DNA of 11,487 nucleotides, from contig CALBSW010000089.1 in the NCBI GenBank assembly GCA_937967465.1, forward strand, positions 1 to 11,487, read 5' to 3'. The notes below the pieces were generated by a model. The model worked only from the letters and a program-made list of their open reading frames with translations. It was not told where the DNA came from and did not search any database. Shown piece by piece: positions 1 through 6,801 of this stretch (position 1 is the first letter of the stretch; the number at the start of each line of letters is the position of its first letter). This DNA comes from an uncultured Flavobacteriales bacterium (lineage in GTDB: Bacteria; Bacteroidota; Bacteroidia; Flavobacteriales_D; Sanyastnellaceae). Both the position numbers and the translations under genes were made by a program.

Positions 1-680
1 CGGACCTCGTAAAACAGGTTGGGGCGGTTGAAGCTCGCCTTGTACACGTCGGCGTCGAGGATGCCGAGGTTTTTCTGGATGTCGTGCTGCACCTTCGGCG
101 TCGCCGTGGCGGTCAACGCGATGATCGGAAACGTGCCGATGCTGTCGATGATGTCGCGCAGGCGGCGGTACTCCGGGCGGAAATCATGGCCCCACTCCGA
201 AATGCAGTGGGCCTCGTCGATGGCGAAGAAACTCAACCGCACCGAGCGGAGGAAATCCGCGTTTTCCGCCTTGTTCAGGGATTCCGGTGCGACGTAGAGG
301 AGCTTGGTCTTTCCAGTGGCCACGGCCTCCTTGACCCGCAACATCTCCGCCTTGCTCAGTGAGCTGTTGAGGTAATGGGCGATGTCGGGATCGTCAGAAT
401 GGCTGCGAATGGCGTCCACCTGGTTCTTCATCAAGGCGATGAGGGGACTCACCACGATGGCGCAGCCCTCCTGGACCAGCGCCGGCAATTGATAGCAGAG
501 GGACTTGCCTCCACCGGTCGGCATGATGACGAACACATGGCGGCCTTCCATGAGGCTGTTGACCACCTGCTGCTGCTCCCCTTTGAACTGGTCAAAACCG
601 AAGAATTTGTCCAATCCCTCCTGCACGGACGAGCCGACAAGAGAACTGGCATTGACAAGGGGGCGAACAGGCGTCTCCAT
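1..680 (-). CDS. recQ: ATP-dependent DNA helicase RecQ (N-terminal part, cut by window edge)
   Basis: Reading the minus strand from the ATG at 680 gives 226 uninterrupted residues that run off the left edge, so the gene is 3'-truncated by the window, not broken. RecQ is a superfamily 2 3'-5' DNA helicase used in recombinational repair and replication-fork processing. Seen: a motif 0 region (FFGFDQFKGEQQ, about residues 26-37), Walker A MPTGGGKS (53-60) followed by LCYQLPAL, motif Ia VSPLIALMKNQV, the DEAH box (AIDEAHCISEWGHDFRPEY, about 153-171), and motif III ALTATATPKVQ (about 188-198), then SFNRPNLFYEV at the edge. These are hallmark RecQ motifs in the right order. The second RecA lobe, zinc-binding region and any HRDC domain lie outside. 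The gene is divergent from kpsF with 63 nt between the starts. No Shine-Dalgarno sequence precedes the ATG; the leader is an AT-rich patch. Confidence 0.96.
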   Translation of the reverse strand, partial: METPVRPLVNASSLVGSSVQEGLDKFFGFDQFKGEQQQVVNSLMEGRHVFVIMPTGGGKSLCYQLPALVQEGCAIVVSPLIALMKNQVDAIRSHSDDPDIAHYLNSSLSKAEMLRVKEAVATGKTKLLYVAPESLNKAENADFLRSVRLSFFAIDEAHCISEWGHDFRPEYRRLRDIIDSIGTFPIIALTATATPKVQHDIQKNLGILDADVYKASFNRPNLFYEV

Positions 681-703
681 TTAACTTTGGCATAACAATA
701 TAG

Positions 704-726
704 AGTGCCCGGACCGTTCGGGCACT
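704..726. promoter_or_regulatory. Perfect 8-bp inverted repeat between divergent recQ and kpsF
   Basis: AGTGCCCG (704-711) and CGGGCACT (719-726) are exact reverse complements separated by a 7-nt spacer. The repeat fills the middle of the 63-nt gap between the recQ start (680, minus) and the kpsF start (744, plus). No T-run follows on either side, so a Rho-independent terminator is unlikely. It could be a repressor operator serving both genes, or a leader hairpin. The flanking minus-strand text TATATTGT (707-700) is only a weak match to the Bacteroidota -7 box. The function is inferred; only the symmetry is seen. Confidence 0.4.
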
Positions 727-743
727 GAGAATCTCCCCGCGTT

Positions 744-1766
744 TTGCCCACATCGCCCGCGAATTCGTCAGCGTCGATACCGAAGGACTCCATTCGGGAT
801 TCCGCCCTTCGCACCCTCCGCATGGAGGCCGAGGCCATCGTGGCTTTGACCGACCGGATCGGACCCGACTTCCAAAGCGTGGTGGACGCCGTTCTGGAAC
901 GGGGCAAAGCCGGCGGGCGCCTCGTGTTCACGGGCATCGGCAAGAGTGCGGACGTCGCGCGCAAGACGGTGGCTACGCTCAACAGCACCGGAACGCCTTC
1001 CGCCTTCCTTCATGCTGCAGACGCCTTGCACGGCGACCTCGGACTGGTCAGCGACAGCGACATCGTGGTGGCCGTTTCCAAAAGCGGTGCCACGGCCGAG
1101 CTCGTCCAGCTCATGCCACTGCTGCAAGCACGCGGGGTCTTCCTCGTGGCCATGGTCGGACAGGTCGACAGCCCTGTCGCCCGGGGAGCCCAATGTGTGC
1201 TCGACGTCTCGGTTGGGCAAGAGGCATGTCCCCACAACTTGGCGCCCACAACGTCTTCTGCCACCCAACTCGCCATGGGCGACGCGTTGGCCATGGCACT
1301 CATGACGGCCCGGGGATTCGGACCGGAAGACTTCGCCCGCTTTCACCCGGGCGGAAGCTTGGGCCGCCGCCTCCTGTTGCGGCTTGGCGACCTCCTCGAT
1401 GAACATCAACACGCCTACCTCGGACCGGACACCGCGCTCCAAGATGTGCTGCCCGCACTGTCCGCCGGACGGGTCGGTGCCGTGGCTGTCCTCCAAGGTG
1501 GCCAACCGGATGGCGCCTTGCTCGGCATCATCACCGACGGCGACCTCCGCCGCGCCTTGGACCGGCCTGCCGCCGAATGGGCGGATTTGACGGCCGCAGC
1601 CCTGCTCAACGACACCCCTGAGCATCTTCCCCCGGACGCCTCGGCAGCCACCGCGCTCGACTTGCTCGAGTCGAAGCGGATGTCCCAGATCGTCATCCGT
1701 CATGAAGACGGCCGTTTCATGGGGTTCGTTCACCTGCATCAATTGATGGACGCAGGCTTGCGTTGA
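744..1766 (+). CDS. kdsD: D-arabinose-5-phosphate isomerase, KpsF/GutQ family (SIS + two CBS domains)
   Basis: This enzyme family interconverts D-ribulose-5-phosphate and D-arabinose-5-phosphate, the first committed step towards Kdo for lipopolysaccharide, in the cytoplasm. The 340-residue product has an SIS domain (about 40-215) and two CBS motifs (about 222-280 and 285-340, including GIITDGDLRRAL). The four residues used by characterised KdsD enzymes are all present at matching spacing: Lys67 (TGIGKS), Glu119 (SKSGATAEL), Glu160 (GQEACPHNLAP) and His201 (RFHPGGSLG). Only TTG at 744 gives the normal N-terminal helix. The first in-frame ATG (822) would start at MEAEAI, clipping the helix, so a TTG start is preferred but not proven. 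The gene leads an operon, with tatC starting 10 nt after its stop. A KpsF capsule paralogue cannot be excluded by sequence, but sharing an operon with lptB fits an LPS role. Confidence 0.94.
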   Translation: MPTSPANSSASIPKDSIRDSALRTLRMEAEAIVALTDRIGPDFQSVVDAVLERGKAGGRLVFTGIGKSADVARKTVATLNSTGTPSAFLHAADALHGDLGLVSDSDIVVAVSKSGATAELVQLMPLLQARGVFLVAMVGQVDSPVARGAQCVLDVSVGQEACPHNLAPTTSSATQLAMGDALAMALMTARGFGPEDFARFHPGGSLGRRLLLRLGDLLDEHQHAYLGPDTALQDVLPALSAGRVGAVAVLQGGQPDGALLGIITDGDLRRALDRPAAEWADLTAAALLNDTPEHLPPDASAATALDLLESKRMSQIVIRHEDGRFMGFVHLHQLMDAGLR

Positions 1767-1776
1767 ACCACAGAGC

Positions 1777-2622
1777 ATGGCGGATCCGGGCGCACAGACA
1801 GAGGAGATGGGGTTCATGGACCACCTCGAAGAATTGCGGCGGAGGCTGTTCTACGCCCTGCTGGGCATCCTGTCCGCCGCCATCGTGCTGTTTGTCCTGA
1901 AGGATTGGGTGTTCAACCGGCTCATTTTTGCACCGCGCAATCCCGATTTCATCACCTTTCGCGCCTGGTGTGCACTGGGACATTGGACGGGTGCTGGAGA
2001 CCGACTCTGTGTGACCGACATCAGCTACGAGCTGATCAATACGACCATGCTGGGCAATTTCTCCGCCCACATCCTCGTGTCGGCCATTGGCGGTTTCATC
2101 GTCGCGTTTCCCTTGACCTTCGGGCAAGTCTGGCGCTTCATCCGACCGGGTTTGCATGGCAATGAGGCCCAAGCCGTGCGCGGGGTGACCTGGGCCGCCA
2201 GCTTCCTGTTCTTCCTCGGCGTTTGCTTCGGCTACTTCGTCATTGCACCACTGAGTCTGCAATTCCTCGGGCACTACGAAATCGGCGATGTCCAAGCGAG
2301 AATCGCCCTGATGAGCTACCTCAAAACGGTCGCGAGCATCACCCTGGCCGCAGGCCTGATTTTCCAAGTGCCCGTTGTCATCCACTTCCTGGCCAAAATG
2401 GGGCTGGTGACGCCGGCCGGACTCCGGAAATTCCGCAAGCACACCCTCGTGGTGACCCTCATCGTGGCCGCCATCATCACCCCACCCGACCTGACGTCGC
2501 AAGTGCTGGTGGCCCTGCCCGTCTTGGGTCTGTATGAAATCGGCATCCTGCAGGCGCGCCGGATCCACCGCCGTCAGGAAGCCGAATTCCAACGCGACGC
2601 CAACCCCGATTCCTCCGAATGA
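1777..2622 (+). CDS. tatC: Sec-independent protein translocase subunit TatC
   Basis: TatC is the polytopic inner-membrane receptor for twin-arginine signal peptides and exports folded proteins together with TatA (not encoded in this window). The 281-residue product shows the cytoplasmic N-terminal motif HLEELRRRL (16-24), whose Glu19 aligns with the signal-recognition Glu15 of E. coli. Likely membrane segments are at about 25-43, 98-118, 138-160, 187-207 and 223-258, the last long enough for two spans. Other family signatures are FPLTFGQVWRFIRPGL (111-126), GLIFQVPV (193-200) and ITPPD (234-238). The first periplasmic loop (about 45-97) is longer than in proteobacterial TatC and carries Cys65 and Cys78. 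As I recall, this loop is typical of Bacteroidota TatC. The stop overlaps the lptB start by 4 nt (ATGA), so the two are probably translationally coupled. Confidence 0.96.
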   Translation: MADPGAQTEEMGFMDHLEELRRRLFYALLGILSAAIVLFVLKDWVFNRLIFAPRNPDFITFRAWCALGHWTGAGDRLCVTDISYELINTTMLGNFSAHILVSAIGGFIVAFPLTFGQVWRFIRPGLHGNEAQAVRGVTWAASFLFFLGVCFGYFVIAPLSLQFLGHYEIGDVQARIALMSYLKTVASITLAAGLIFQVPVVIHFLAKMGLVTPAGLRKFRKHTLVVTLIVAAIITPPDLTSQVLVALPVLGLYEIGILQARRIHRRQEAEFQRDANPDSSE

Positions 2623-3380
2623 AGCTCACCGCCCACGACATCGTGAAACAGTACGGCCGCCGAAAGGTGGTCGACCAAGTGGGATTTGAAGTCCAGACAG
2701 GTGAGGTCGTCGGACTGCTGGGGCCGAATGGCGCCGGCAAAACGACCTCCTTTTACATGGTGACCGGCCTCGTTCAACCCGACGGAGGCCGGGTGACCCT
2801 GGAGGACGAGGCGGGAACGGAGCACGACATCACCCGCGAGCCGATGTACCGCCGCGCCCAACGCGGCATCGGTTACCTGCCCCAAGAACCCTCTGTTTTC
2901 CGGAAACTCAGTGTCGAGGACAACATCCTCGCGGTCCTGGAAATGCACGTCAAGGATGCCACTGCGCGCAAAGCCCGGTTGGAAGAGCTGCTGGAGGAAT
3001 TCGGCCTTACCCATGTGCGCCAGAACCGGGGAGACGTGCTCAGCGGTGGAGAGAAGCGCCGGACGGAAATCGCCCGGGCCCTGGCGGCCAACCCTCGCTT
3101 CATCCTGCTCGACGAGCCATTCGCAGGCGTGGACCCCATCGCCGTGGAGGACATCCAGACCATCGTCTCCCAGCTTCGGACCAAGGGCATCGGCATCCTC
3201 ATCACCGACCACAACGTGCAAGAGACCTTGCACATCACCGACCGCGCCTACTTGCTGTTTGAAGGGCACATCCTCAAAGCCGGAACGGCCGAGGAACTCG
3301 CTGCCGATCCGCAGGTGCGCAAGGTGTACCTCGGCCAGAACTTCGTGCTCCGCAGCCAACAGGAAGGGGCGGACAGCTGA
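2619..3380 (+). CDS. lptB: LPS export ABC transporter ATP-binding protein LptB
   Basis: LptB is the cytoplasmic ATPase dimer that, with LptF/LptG and LptC, extracts lipopolysaccharide from the inner membrane and drives it along the Lpt bridge. The 253-residue product has all ABC motifs: Walker A GPNGAGKTT (35-43), Q-loop YLPQEPSVF (Gln89), signature LSGGEKRRTEIARAL (141-155), Walker B FILLDEPFAGVDP (161-173, catalytic Glu166), and H-loop ITDHNV (His198). The YLPQEPSVFRKLSVEDN stretch and LSGGEKRR closely match LptB as opposed to other ABC ATPases. The length is near the usual 240. A small acidic addition (LEDEAGTEHD, 61-70) sits before the arginine-rich MYRRAQRGIG stretch. ATG overlaps the tatC stop (ATGA). 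Membrane partners are not nearby. The gene ends only 10 nt from the convergent ribE stop. Confidence 0.95.
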   Translation: MKLTAHDIVKQYGRRKVVDQVGFEVQTGEVVGLLGPNGAGKTTSFYMVTGLVQPDGGRVTLEDEAGTEHDITREPMYRRAQRGIGYLPQEPSVFRKLSVEDNILAVLEMHVKDATARKARLEELLEEFGLTHVRQNRGDVLSGGEKRRTEIARALAANPRFILLDEPFAGVDPIAVEDIQTIVSQLRTKGIGILITDHNVQETLHITDRAYLLFEGHILKAGTAEELAADPQVRKVYLGQNFVLRSQQEGADS

Positions 3381-3390
3381 TTCGGGCGTT

Positions 3391-3981
3391 TCAGCCCCGG
3401 CGGGCCATCATTTCGGCCACGTACTTCCCGACGACATCGAATTCGAGGTTGACCCGGTCTCCGACGGCCATCTTGTGGAATCCGGTGTGTGTCCACGTGT
3501 AGGGAATGACCGTCACGGAAAAGCCTTCGGGATTGGACTCCACGACCGTGAGGGACACGCCATTGACGGTGATGGACCCCTTGCTGACCGTGAGGTGGTG
3601 GTCGGCCACCGGATGGGCGAAGTGGACATTCCACGACCCGTCGCGGGCCTCGATGGCGGTCACTGTGGCGGTGGTGTCCACGTGGCCTTGGACGATGTGC
3701 CCGTCCAGCCGGTCACCCACCTTGGTGCACCGCTCGAGGTTCAGGACATCGCCGACCACCCGGTCGCCGAGCTGCGTGCGCTGCAGCGTCTCCTCCACCG
3801 CCGTCACGGTGTATTGGTCCCCATCGATCGCCACCACGGTCAAACACACCCCGTCGTGGGCCACACTCTGGTCGACCTTGAGTTCCGACGCGATGTCGGA
3901 GGACAAAGTGAAATGGCGGTTGGTGCCTTCATCCCGCAAGGCGGTCAGGGTCCCGAGGGTTTCGATGATTCCGGTAAACAT
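3391..3981 (-). CDS. ribE: Riboflavin synthase alpha chain
   Basis: Riboflavin synthase converts two 6,7-dimethyl-8-ribityllumazine molecules into riboflavin and 5-amino-6-ribitylaminouracil, the last step of vitamin B2 synthesis. From the ATG at 3981 the product is 196 residues starting MFTGIIE, the family N-terminus. An upstream in-frame ATG at 3990 would add MTP and overlaps the stop of the preceding surface-protein gene as ATGA. Two lumazine-binding barrel repeats are visible: repeat 1 (1 to about 88) with SVAHDGVCLTVV (39-50), and repeat 2 (about 95-190) with the parallel KGSITVNGVSLTVV. Catalytic or binding equivalents Cys46, Glu64 and His100 (GHVD) are present. Its own promoter is not obvious, so it is probably co-transcribed with the long gene upstream. 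It runs head-on into lptB. The symbol ribC is also used for this enzyme in some organisms. Confidence 0.96.
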   Translation of the reverse strand: MFTGIIETLGTLTALRDEGTNRHFTLSSDIASELKVDQSVAHDGVCLTVVAIDGDQYTVTAVEETLQRTQLGDRVVGDVLNLERCTKVGDRLDGHIVQGHVDTTATVTAIEARDGSWNVHFAHPVADHHLTVSKGSITVNGVSLTVVESNPEGFSVTVIPYTWTHTGFHKMAVGDRVNLEFDVVGKYVAEMMARRG

Positions 3982-3986
3982 GGGGG

Positions 3987-6689
3987 TCATTCTTGGCCTT
4001 CATCCAAACCGCCGAGCAACTGGAAGGTTCCCGAGAACCGCTCCGGGACAATGCCGACCAGGCGACGGGTGTAGGCCGTGCAGGTGTAATGGTAGGTGCC
4101 ATCGGCGCAGATGGCCCCGGTCGTGGCGTGGGTGCCGTTCCAGTCAAGCTGGGGGTCGGTGGATTGCCAGACCTGTTCGCCCCACCGGTTGAAGACCCTG
4201 AAGTCCACGCTGTCCACGAATTTCCACGGGAATGGCTGATAGCGGTCGTTCAGACCGTCCAGATTCGGAGTGAAAATGTTGGGCAGGAAGTAGAAGGGAC
4301 AATTGTCCGTGCACACGGTGTCGCCCAAGGCGCTCTCGTTGCGGCGCAGGGCCCCATCGGGTCCCGGCAGCAGGCTGTCCAACGCCGTCATGCTCCAGCA
4401 CCCGGCGATGGACCCGCCCAACTCCGCCGCGGTCCACACCCTGACCGTGTCGGCGCTGGACGTCCATTCGTCCAACAAGGTCAAGGCCGCGTCCAAGCTG
4501 TCGCTTCGATACAGGCGGAAGCCCGTGACATCGTCCGCGCAGTCCGGATCCGACCAGCGCACGGTGACCGTCTCCGCCGCGCAATCCGCTTCCACCGTGA
4601 AGGGCGGTGGACAAGGCGGTTCCGTGTCGTACGGCGTCGTACAGCGGACGGCACTCCAATTCTCGATGGGATCGAGGATGCCGGGAGATCCATACGTACC
4701 CAACGTCCGGACGCGGTAGCAAACGGGCACACCATTGACCAACCCGGTGTCGACAAAGGCTGGCTCCGCCACGGTGTCCAGCAGGGACAGCCCGCCATCG
4801 GCCAACACGCGGTGAAAGACGTACGCGGTGTCGAACCAAGGCCGGCCTGGCGGCACATTCAGCAAGACGCTGTTGTCCGCCGGGGTGAGGCTCAATTCCG
4901 GAACAGGTGCCGGGGTGGACGTGCCAATGGCGTCCTCACCGCTCCAGCACGTGACCCGATAGCGCCAGATCGGGGTCTCGGTGTCGATGCCCGTGTGGAA
5001 GTGGGCCGTGTCGAGCGCCCCCACCAATGCGGCCGTCGGGCCTTCCCACACCGTGCTCCACGCCTGTCCCGTCGCCGGCTGTCCTTCGAGGACATAACGA
5101 TAGGGTCCGGGGAACGCCACGGTGGTGTCCGCATCGGTCGGAGGGGACCAACGCACCCACACTTCGCCGGCTTCGGGGTCGGACACTTCCACCGACGCTG
5201 TGGTCATGACCGGCACGCCTTTGTCAATGCGGGCGCACGCTTCGGGTCCCACCTTGCTGCGCGCCCCATCCGGCATCACGGCCACGATGCGATAACAGTA
5301 AGTCGCCCCGTAGCTCAGGGTGGCCACATCGAGGTGGGCATTGTTGCCCAACCCCGCCACGGTCGTGAGCAGCTGGTAGCCGGCGCCCGCGGGCATGCCG
5401 ACTTCACAATCGCCGGATTCCACATCCTCGGTCCCGATTCGGCGGTACACCTCGTAGCCCCCCAAACCCTGAAGGGCTTCGGAATATTGGCTGGCGCACG
5501 GGTGGACCGGCCAGTCGACTTCCACGGCATTGCCGATGGGATTGGCCGCGGTGGCCGTCACAGGACGGGCCAACACGGTCACGTTGACGGTCTCCACGTC
5601 ACTCAGCGGAACCGCGTCCTGGTCCGTCGCCTTGAACACCACTTGATAGGGTGCTTGGCGGACGGCGTCACAACCGGGTGTCCAGCTGAACGTGCCCACA
5701 TCCTGCGCCGGATTCCACGCAAAATCCGCCTCGGGATCCAGCGCTTCAAACGGCCCGCCGATGGCGGTCACCGTCACGTTGTCGCCATTGGGATCGGAGG
5801 CCGACACTGTGAATGTCAGGGTCTCTCCTTGAAGAATGCACGTGTCGGGGGGCACCTCCACGACAGGCGGTTCGTTGGGACAGGTCTCCACATTGATCTG
5901 CATGTCCCGAATGACCTCACCGACCAGACGCCATTGACCGGCCACCCATCGCCATTCGCGAATCCGCAGGGCCATGTTGTATTCGCCGGCTTGTTGCGGT
6001 GCGTCCCACACCACCGTGCCGGTCAGGGGTTCTACGTAAAACTCTCCGCCGGCCCCGTCCACTTCATTGGGCTGGACAAACCCTTCGATGGGGAGGCAAT
6101 CAAAGCCGGCGCAGGCGACCAGGTCGTAACTCAGCGAATCGCCGTCGGGGTCATACGCGGCGGGGTTGTGCTCCCACCTTTGGTTGATGCAGGCATTCTC
6201 AATGGCCGGCGCCAACAGCAAGGGGCTGTCGTTTTGTCCCGCCTCCGGGTCGATGATGAGCTGGGAGGTGATGCAGAATGGGACGTCCACCGAACCGGGG
6301 ATGTTGAGGACACCGCCATTCCGGTTGGGGTCTTCGACCACCAAAGTGTAGATGCCCGGCCCGGAATAGGTGTGCAAACCTTGGTAGAGGTTCAACCGAA
6401 CATCTCCATCCAACAGTTCTCCGGTGGGATTTCCGGCCCCGTCCAGCGGACCATTGATGCGCGGCAAGCTGTCCTGCCCCGCAGTGTTGCCCTCATCGCC
6501 CCACAACAGGGCAAGCCAAGGCCGGTCGGCCACCACGGACGCCTTGGTGTACGTGGTGATGGTCACCTCGTACGTCGTGCCCTCCACATGCCGATAGGTG
6601 ATCTCCCCGGCACGGTTGTGCGTGGCATTCGCCTGCAGGCTGGCCAGCATGGCGAAGAGGAGGAAAAGGGGCGCGAACCGCATGGGCAT
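3987..6689 (-). CDS. Secreted multidomain surface protein with gliding-motility / type IX secretion (type B) C-terminal domain
   Basis: The product is 900 residues from the ATG at 6689, or 898 from the ATG at 6683. It opens with a signal peptide (RFAPLFLLFAMLASLQANA) cleaved before THNRAGEITYR. That mature N-terminus recurs in Bacteroidota proteins with gliding-motility C-terminal domains. Layout in 900-numbering: N-terminal module about 23-268, including a cadherin/Ig-like stretch from AYDPDGDSLSY; second Ig/cadherin-like domain about 270-375 (SASDPNGDNVTV); about four FnIII-like domains between 377 and 797 (CYRIVAV, CYRVRTL, FRLYRSDS); and a C-terminal domain 799-900 with FLPNIFTPNLDGLNDRY, FNRWGEQVW and DGTYHY. 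That last block is the type B sorting domain, so Sec export followed by the type IX system to the cell surface or medium is inferred. No enzyme motif is seen; adhesion or structural work is likely. It is Cys-rich, suggesting disulfides. Its stop overlaps a possible ribE start (ATGA). Confidence 0.9.
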   Translation of the reverse strand: MPMRFAPLFLLFAMLASLQANATHNRAGEITYRHVEGTTYEVTITTYTKASVVADRPWLALLWGDEGNTAGQDSLPRINGPLDGAGNPTGELLDGDVRLNLYQGLHTYSGPGIYTLVVEDPNRNGGVLNIPGSVDVPFCITSQLIIDPEAGQNDSPLLLAPAIENACINQRWEHNPAAYDPDGDSLSYDLVACAGFDCLPIEGFVQPNEVDGAGGEFYVEPLTGTVVWDAPQQAGEYNMALRIREWRWVAGQWRLVGEVIRDMQINVETCPNEPPVVEVPPDTCILQGETLTFTVSASDPNGDNVTVTAIGGPFEALDPEADFAWNPAQDVGTFSWTPGCDAVRQAPYQVVFKATDQDAVPLSDVETVNVTVLARPVTATAANPIGNAVEVDWPVHPCASQYSEALQGLGGYEVYRRIGTEDVESGDCEVGMPAGAGYQLLTTVAGLGNNAHLDVATLSYGATYCYRIVAVMPDGARSKVGPEACARIDKGVPVMTTASVEVSDPEAGEVWVRWSPPTDADTTVAFPGPYRYVLEGQPATGQAWSTVWEGPTAALVGALDTAHFHTGIDTETPIWRYRVTCWSGEDAIGTSTPAPVPELSLTPADNSVLLNVPPGRPWFDTAYVFHRVLADGGLSLLDTVAEPAFVDTGLVNGVPVCYRVRTLGTYGSPGILDPIENWSAVRCTTPYDTEPPCPPPFTVEADCAAETVTVRWSDPDCADDVTGFRLYRSDSLDAALTLLDEWTSSADTVRVWTAAELGGSIAGCWSMTALDSLLPGPDGALRRNESALGDTVCTDNCPFYFLPNIFTPNLDGLNDRYQPFPWKFVDSVDFRVFNRWGEQVWQSTDPQLDWNGTHATTGAICADGTYHYTCTAYTRRLVGIVPERFSGTFQLLGGLDEGQE

Positions 6690-6690
6690 C

Positions 6691-6698
6691 GAAAGGTA
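6691..6698 (-). promoter_or_regulatory. Candidate -7 box for the surface-protein gene
   Basis: On the minus strand TACCTTTC (6698 down to 6691) matches the Bacteroidota primary sigma -7 consensus TAnnTTTG at every fixed position except the last. It ends 7 nt before the ATG at 6683 and 1 nt before the ATG at 6689. If real, transcription would begin at or next to the start codon and would favour 6683 as the start. No TTTG element lies at the expected -33 spacing. A second, weaker candidate, AATTTTTG, lies further upstream (6740-6733). Confidence 0.35.
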
Positions 6699-6740
6699 AA
6701 CGCCCGCTCGCCGAGGAAGTTGACCTCCGGTGCAAAAATT

Positions 6741-6754
6741 CCCCCTGCAGGTGG
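6741..6754. promoter_or_regulatory. Near-palindrome in the divergent surface-gene / pdxA spacer
   Basis: CCCCCTG (6741-6747) and CAGGTGG (6748-6754) are reverse complements except at one position, centred on a CTGCAG core in the 112-nt gap between the two divergent starts. It could be an operator shared by both promoters. Short GC-rich palindromes do arise by chance in DNA this rich in G and C, so confidence is low. Confidence 0.2.
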
Positions 6755-6789
6755 GCGTGACAGCCACGGCTCGGCGCCCGCCTCCGAAC

Positions 6790-6797
6790 TACCTTCG
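6790..6797 (+). promoter_or_regulatory. Candidate -7 box for pdxA
   Basis: TACCTTCG matches TAnnTTTG at all fixed positions but one and ends only 4 nt before the pdxA ATG at 6802. With the usual distance from the -7 box to the start of transcription, the mRNA would begin at about the start codon, giving a leaderless message. The pdxA start itself is well fixed by homology, so it cannot simply be moved downstream. No TTTG is seen at -33. Confidence 0.4.
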
Positions 6798-6801
6798 CGG
6801 C

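Noticed and set aside
700..707. TATATTGT on the minus strand as the recQ -7 box
   Set aside because: It matches only six of the eight-position pattern counting free positions, and misses the terminal TG; too weak to list as a feature.
6720..6724. TTGAC as an E. coli-like -35 element
   Set aside because: No -10 hexamer at the right spacing, and the phylum's main sigma factor uses a different promoter.
6690..6767. A longer start for the surface-protein gene at 6767
   Set aside because: The added residues would bury the signal peptide 26-28 residues in and would overlap the divergent promoter region.
6730..6801. A GTG start for pdxA at 6730
   Set aside because: The extra 24 residues are unlike the PdxA family, whose conserved N-terminus begins just after the ATG at 6802.
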